Source of the DNA: Lachnoclostridium sp. An196
Lineage (GTDB): Bacteria > Bacillota > Clostridia > Lachnospirales > Lachnospiraceae
NCBI RefSeq assembly: GCF_002160135.1
Contig: NZ_NFJZ01000013.1
Coordinates: forward strand, 21,663 to 85,662
DNA: 64,000 bases
Direction of reading: 5' to 3'
Below the pieces are notes generated by a model. It was not told the origin of the DNA, did no database searches, and was given only the letters and a program-made list of their open reading frames with translations. This document shows, in pieces, positions 61,049-64,000 of this stretch; positions within the stretch are counted from its first letter, which is position 1; each line of letters begins with the position of its first letter. A program made the position numbers and the translations under genes.

Positions 61049-62053
61049 TCACCTCTCATCTCCGGGCGAACCCATTCTCCACCCGGATGTCTGCACCCGG
61101 ATAACAGGACGGAAAAAATCATAGTCATTGTGGATCTCGTTATCCTCCCGAACCTCCGGTTTGCAGTGAGGGGAACAAGGCAAATATCCAAGCAAAGGTC
61201 CCATGCCGCCGCAGATATTGCAGCCTCCGTCGCCGCCGCAGGTGGTCAATGTTTTCCCGTCTACCAGCTCCCGTTTATAGGGGTCGTAGGCGATAGACAG
61301 GCCAAAGAAGTTGGGCTGCTCCATGTCATATGGCTTGCCCTGATCTTCCTCACTTTCAAAGTGGTGCAGATGCATGGAGTAGTCCAGTCCATCCCCCCAG
61401 GGAAACAGGGTGCGGCATCCGCCTCCGCACAGATAGGCCCACTCATCTGGCGTGGGAAGGCTGGCTGCCAGCTCCCACAATAGGGACCGCTGAAACTCCG
61501 GGTAGGCCATTGGATGGCACAGCCACGCCCGCCAGCTATCACCATTGCGTTCAAAGCGGGCCGTTTGGTGGATCTCAAGGCTCTGGCTGTTCCGGCCCGC
61601 CAACTTCTGCAGGCTCTCCAGCCAGTCCGGGTGAGCGGTGATGCGGGGGTCGTTCATGGATACGCTTTCCCAGCCGATCTCCTCCAGTTTTCTGCCCACG
61701 AACATGGGGCCGATGGTCACCTGGCGTACTGGGGCCATGCCTTGCCTTAGAAATTCCTCCGCAGTGCCCTCATATTCGATTTCTGCAAAAATATCCGCCA
61801 GTTCCTCTCGGTTGGCCTTGTCCATCCCTTGGACAAAGCCCTCCCAGCCAAGCGTCACGGTATCGCCAGGGACAAAGACAAACTCCCGGCCGCCTCTTTC
61901 AAATAGACCGGTGGTGCAGCTTTGCCCCCAGCGGGAAAAGGCGTATAGTTCCTTGAATGTCAAATTGTAACGAGCCGCCAGGGTCTGCATCATCCAGAGC
62001 TTATCGGACAGTATTAATTTATCAAATTGTGGGCGAAATAAATTCTCGTTCAT
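61049..62053 (-). CDS. Protein with a formylglycine-generating-enzyme-like (SUMF1) domain
   Basis: A 334-residue soluble protein. The C-terminal half carries LPTPDEWAYLCGGG (199-212) and FPWGDG (217-222), followed by NFFGLSIAYDPYKRELVDG, the pattern of the FGE-sulfatase fold (LPTExEWExAxRGG, YPWGD, NxxGL, Exx). The earlier REFVFVPGDTVTLGWEGF matches the domain start. Near the end are clustered cysteines (CGGDGGCNICGG, LPCSPHCKPE), unusual for the fold and possibly metal-binding. Many FGE-like domains are non-catalytic ligand-binding modules. Start at the ATG at 62053 with AAAGGGG seven bases upstream. Confidence 0.65.
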   Translation of the reverse strand: MNENLFRPQFDKLILSDKLWMMQTLAARYNLTFKELYAFSRWGQSCTTGLFERGGREFVFVPGDTVTLGWEGFVQGMDKANREELADIFAEIEYEGTAEEFLRQGMAPVRQVTIGPMFVGRKLEEIGWESVSMNDPRITAHPDWLESLQKLAGRNSQSLEIHQTARFERNGDSWRAWLCHPMAYPEFQRSLLWELAASLPTPDEWAYLCGGGCRTLFPWGDGLDYSMHLHHFESEEDQGKPYDMEQPNFFGLSIAYDPYKRELVDGKTLTTCGGDGGCNICGGMGPLLGYLPCSPHCKPEVREDNEIHNDYDFFRPVIRVQTSGWRMGSPGDER

Positions 62054-62066
62054 AGCAAGTCCCCTT

Positions 62067-62342
62067 TCAATTTGCTCCGGCAGGCTGGGATTCTTTTTCC
62101 ACAAAGCATACCGCCTCCGTTAACAGCGCGGGAAGCTGATTCCTTTCTGCCGTTTCATACTGCTGGACTGGATGCGTCCAATCAAAATTTTGAATGATAG
62201 AAATGATGTACCGGTCCTGATACCAGCCCATATCCAGCAGAAAACCGTTCAGATATTCCACTTGCAGCATATCTTCTTTTTGTGTGATATCCAGAAAGAT
62301 GATCTTTCCAGTGCCAAAATCCATTCTGGACCAGCTTTGCAC
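62067..62342 (-). CDS. Small protein of unknown function
   Basis: A 91-residue protein with IIFLDITQKEDMLQVEYLNG, FLLDMGWYQDRYIISIIQNF and DWTHPVQQYETAERNQLPAL. No known domain recognised; size and setting suggest an immunity-type protein. The start is uncertain: a GTG at 62342 lies nine bases after AGGAGG, whereas a GTG at 62360 would overlap the upstream stop in a GTGA junction. Cotranscribed with its neighbours. Confidence 0.6.
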   Translation of the reverse strand: MQSWSRMDFGTGKIIFLDITQKEDMLQVEYLNGFLLDMGWYQDRYIISIIQNFDWTHPVQQYETAERNQLPALLTEAVCFVEKESQPAGAN

Positions 62343-62356
62343 AGCAAAATTCCTCC

Positions 62357-63058
62357 TCACGATTCTCCGAAATGCTCCAGATATAACTCTCGCACGGAAT
62401 AGGGGCCTACAAGAGTCTTTTTCTGTCGGCCATCCCAGGAATATACATGAATTTTGCCACCATCCCCAATGTACCGCTGTTCCTCAAAGGGTGCGGGAAA
62501 GGGGAAGCTTTCTACGATGCTCCAGTCAATCTTGGGCTTCAGCCCATCAAACTCCTCGCGCTTGAGCCTTTTGAAATTGAACACCAAGGCCGCTCCAATT
62601 CCATCGAAAAGCAAATCTGTGTATTCTCTGGGGGTAATATTCTCGCTCACGCTGGCAGCTTTGATGTCCACATTCAGAACCTTGTCGCCGCAGTTTGTCC
62701 ATATTTTATTGGGAGAGAACCAGGTAGTCCGATTCATGCCGCCTGCAAAATCCTCGCGGAAATAGCTTCTGTTTGCGCTGTCCATCTCGACCCCTTCCCG
62801 AAGCGGACCGTTGTATGGGGAAAGCGGAAAATATCGGTGTTTTGCCGGGTCAAACTGGTCAAACGAAATGTTCAACAGATACCCATGCTTCTCACTGCGC
62901 ATAAGCTTGTGTGGCTTCACAATGTTTTCTTCGATGAAACTCCAAATGTACTCGTCCACATGAATAGATACACGAGGGCGACTGAATAATGTGATTTTGT
63001 AGTGATCCTCTCTGTCCATTCTCTCCGTATTGAACCAAATACGATAAATTTTAACCAT
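62357..63058 (-). CDS. Protein of unknown function in the accessory cluster
   Basis: A 233-residue soluble protein, aromatic and basic, without signal or membrane segments. Visible features are an N-terminal VKIYRIWFNTERMD, HYKITLFSRPRVSIHVDEYI, an internal SYFREDFAGGMNRTTWFSPN and a C-terminal KIHVYSWDGRQKKTLVGPYS. I do not recognise a family. Start at the ATG at 63058 with GAGGGGATAACT upstream. Gap of 46 bases from the preceding gene. Confidence 0.65.
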   Translation of the reverse strand: MVKIYRIWFNTERMDREDHYKITLFSRPRVSIHVDEYIWSFIEENIVKPHKLMRSEKHGYLLNISFDQFDPAKHRYFPLSPYNGPLREGVEMDSANRSYFREDFAGGMNRTTWFSPNKIWTNCGDKVLNVDIKAASVSENITPREYTDLLFDGIGAALVFNFKRLKREEFDGLKPKIDWSIVESFPFPAPFEEQRYIGDGGKIHVYSWDGRQKKTLVGPYSVRELYLEHFGES

Positions 63059-63104
63059 AGTTATCCCCTCACATGATTTCTGCCAACGACACTTCTGTTT
63101 CCGC

Positions 63105-63482
63105 CTAAAAAAGCAGTTCACCGAAAAACAGCCTATGAATCACAGCAGATACTGTTTCAAATTCTGGCTTGCTGAGAGGAATGTAGTGAAGGACGATTTC
63201 TCCATACAACTCCGTATTGATGTGGTGTTCTTCCAGATACCGCAGAACCTTTCGGTTGTTCCGCACGATATTTAGACAAAAACTGGTATTATCAAGGGCA
63301 TATTCAAAACAGTCCGGGTCAATCAACTGACCATTGGCTGGATCATTCATTTCCAAGCGGAGTGCGTCCGCGCCGGTCTTGCGGGAGAGTGTAAAGCAAC
63401 CATCCTCCCATTCAAAGAACAGGCAGGACAGCCCTTTATCATTGTCCAGCTCCCAAGTCATTCTTTTTGCAAATAATTCCAT
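63105..63482 (-). CDS. Small protein of unknown function
   Basis: A 125-residue protein with ELFAKRMTWELDNDKGLSCL, GCFTLSRKTGADALRLEMND and a helical C-terminus YIPLSKPEFETVSAVIHRLF. No domain recognised. The second of two adjacent ATGs (63482) has better spacing to GAGGT. It starts within ten bases of the NADAR gene stop, so it is probably cotranscribed with it. Confidence 0.6.
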   Translation of the reverse strand: MELFAKRMTWELDNDKGLSCLFFEWEDGCFTLSRKTGADALRLEMNDPANGQLIDPDCFEYALDNTSFCLNIVRNNRKVLRYLEEHHINTELYGEIVLHYIPLSKPEFETVSAVIHRLFFGELLF

Positions 63483-63491
63483 CATTTTACC

Positions 63492-64000
63492 TCAGACTGC
63501 GTTCCAGTCGCACAACATTTCATTCTGCGTGACCCGGCGCAGCTCGTCCCGTACTTCCATTAGAGCAAAGCCCAGCAGGTTTTGCCCCCGCCACTTCATC
63601 GGGTCCTGAGCCTCGGGGGAGCTGGCTGCGAGACGAATACCCCAGATGTTATCATAGGGACTGGCCTCCACCAGCATATTATCTCCGGTGGAGAGAAGAA
63701 ATTCGCGCAGGTCGCGGTTCTGGCTGAATTTGCACCAGTTGCCATTCAATACAATGGCGTATTTGAACTTGTCCCACACCTTCTGATCAAAACCCCGCAC
63801 CTTGCGGCCCAGGGCCTTGATCTGTTTAGGGTCACTACACTTCAATATCTGCTCCTGGATTTCATTATCGCCAAAGAGCTCCGCCTTGGCCGCCATCATA
63901 TACTGCTCCATACAAAGATAGGTATTGGTAATGGACCAGAAATCCTCCATCCACCACTGGCTGAGGCAGCTTTTTGTCAGCTGGCCGTCCTCGGAAGGCT
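63492..64000 (-). CDS. NADAR-family protein (partial, runs off the right edge)
   Basis: The frame stays open past 63950 to the end of the window, encoding SCLSQWWMEDF upstream of the internal methionine, so the N-terminus is outside. The visible 169 residues match the NADAR (YbiA-like) domain: YLCMEQYMMAAKAELFGD, ILKCSDPKQIKALGRKVRGF, FKYAIVLNGNWCKFSQNRDL, LLSTGDNMLVEASPYDNIWG and WRGQNLLGFALMEVRDEL. Members cleave N-glycosidic bonds of riboflavin intermediates or remove ADP-ribose from guanine bases, the latter as antitoxins of DarT-like toxins. Location in an immunity-like gene cluster favours an ADP-ribose-related role. Confidence 0.9.
   Translation of the reverse strand, partial: PSEDGQLTKSCLSQWWMEDFWSITNTYLCMEQYMMAAKAELFGDNEIQEQILKCSDPKQIKALGRKVRGFDQKVWDKFKYAIVLNGNWCKFSQNRDLREFLLSTGDNMLVEASPYDNIWGIRLAASSPEAQDPMKWRGQNLLGFALMEVRDELRRVTQNEMLCDWNAV

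Noticed and set aside
1..64000. tRNA, rRNA, CRISPR arrays, transposases or integrases
   Set aside because: I looked for CCA-ended cloverleafs, regularly spaced repeats and recombinase motifs and saw none that could be supported; the palindrome at 44244-44383 is not a tRNA.

Overview
The window looks like a chromosome segment of a gut-type anaerobic member of the Clostridia, most likely Lachnospiraceae. The grounds are moderately high GC, strong AGGAGG-type ribosome binding sites, TTGACA/TATAAT promoters with 17-base spacers, an anaerobic (early cobalt insertion) cobalamin pathway, a class D beta-lactamase with a BlaI/BlaR1 pair, SdpR/SdpI-type proteins, a NiaR-type regulator and ECF vitamin uptake. 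Genus cannot be fixed from sequence alone.

Region 1 (24-19600, all minus strand) is one very long cobalamin operon. It reads from a promoter at 19567-19595 through a cobalamin riboswitch (19367-19547) and an intrinsic terminator (19247-19279) into cbiL, cbiF, hemA, cbiH, a hemC-cobA-hemD triple fusion, cobD, cbiP, cbiC, a small GNAT gene, cobT, cbiD, cbiG, a cbiJ-cbiE-cbiT triple fusion, cbiA, cobU, cobS, a shortened cobU paralogue, a cobC-like phosphatase and cbiB. Nearly all junctions overlap or lie within 15 bases. The genes take glutamyl-tRNA through uroporphyrinogen III and the corrin ring to adenosylcobinamide, activate the lower base and assemble the coenzyme. Cobalt chelatase, HemB, HemL and cobalt transport genes are not in the window.

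Region 2 (19628-27692) holds a membrane-anchored XRE regulator, blaI-blaR1 facing a class D beta-lactamase (three matching TTAC-N4-GTAA operators), ftsH, a fructokinase-like PfkB kinase, a small coiled-coil protein and a YbaK-type deacylase. Region 3 (27825-46486) is a string of small transport and regulation units: an ABC ATPase/permease pair without a binding protein, a P1 peptidase with an ECF S component behind a structured leader, sdpR-sdpI, a NEW3 protein with an ABC-2 exporter, an SseB-like protein, a cupin, niaR with an EIIC-like membrane protein, marR-MATE, tetR with a heterodimeric ABC exporter (separated by a 140-base cloverleaf-like palindrome), a DUF3784-like protein and a ferredoxin-nitroreductase.

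Region 4 (46573-55148, minus) is a Wadjet-type plasmid defence operon, jetA-jetB-jetC-jetD, whose first gene is a SUV3-like RNA helicase translationally coupled to jetA. This five-gene arrangement is the best candidate in the window for an extended defence system. Region 5 (55332-64000, minus) is an accessory stretch: a lipoprotein, a 1477-residue TPR/SUFU-like/DUF4253-like protein, a frameshifted small gene, several small immunity-like proteins, an FGE-like protein, and a NADAR-family protein running off the right edge. No toxin, transposase, integrase, tRNA, rRNA or CRISPR array was recognised.
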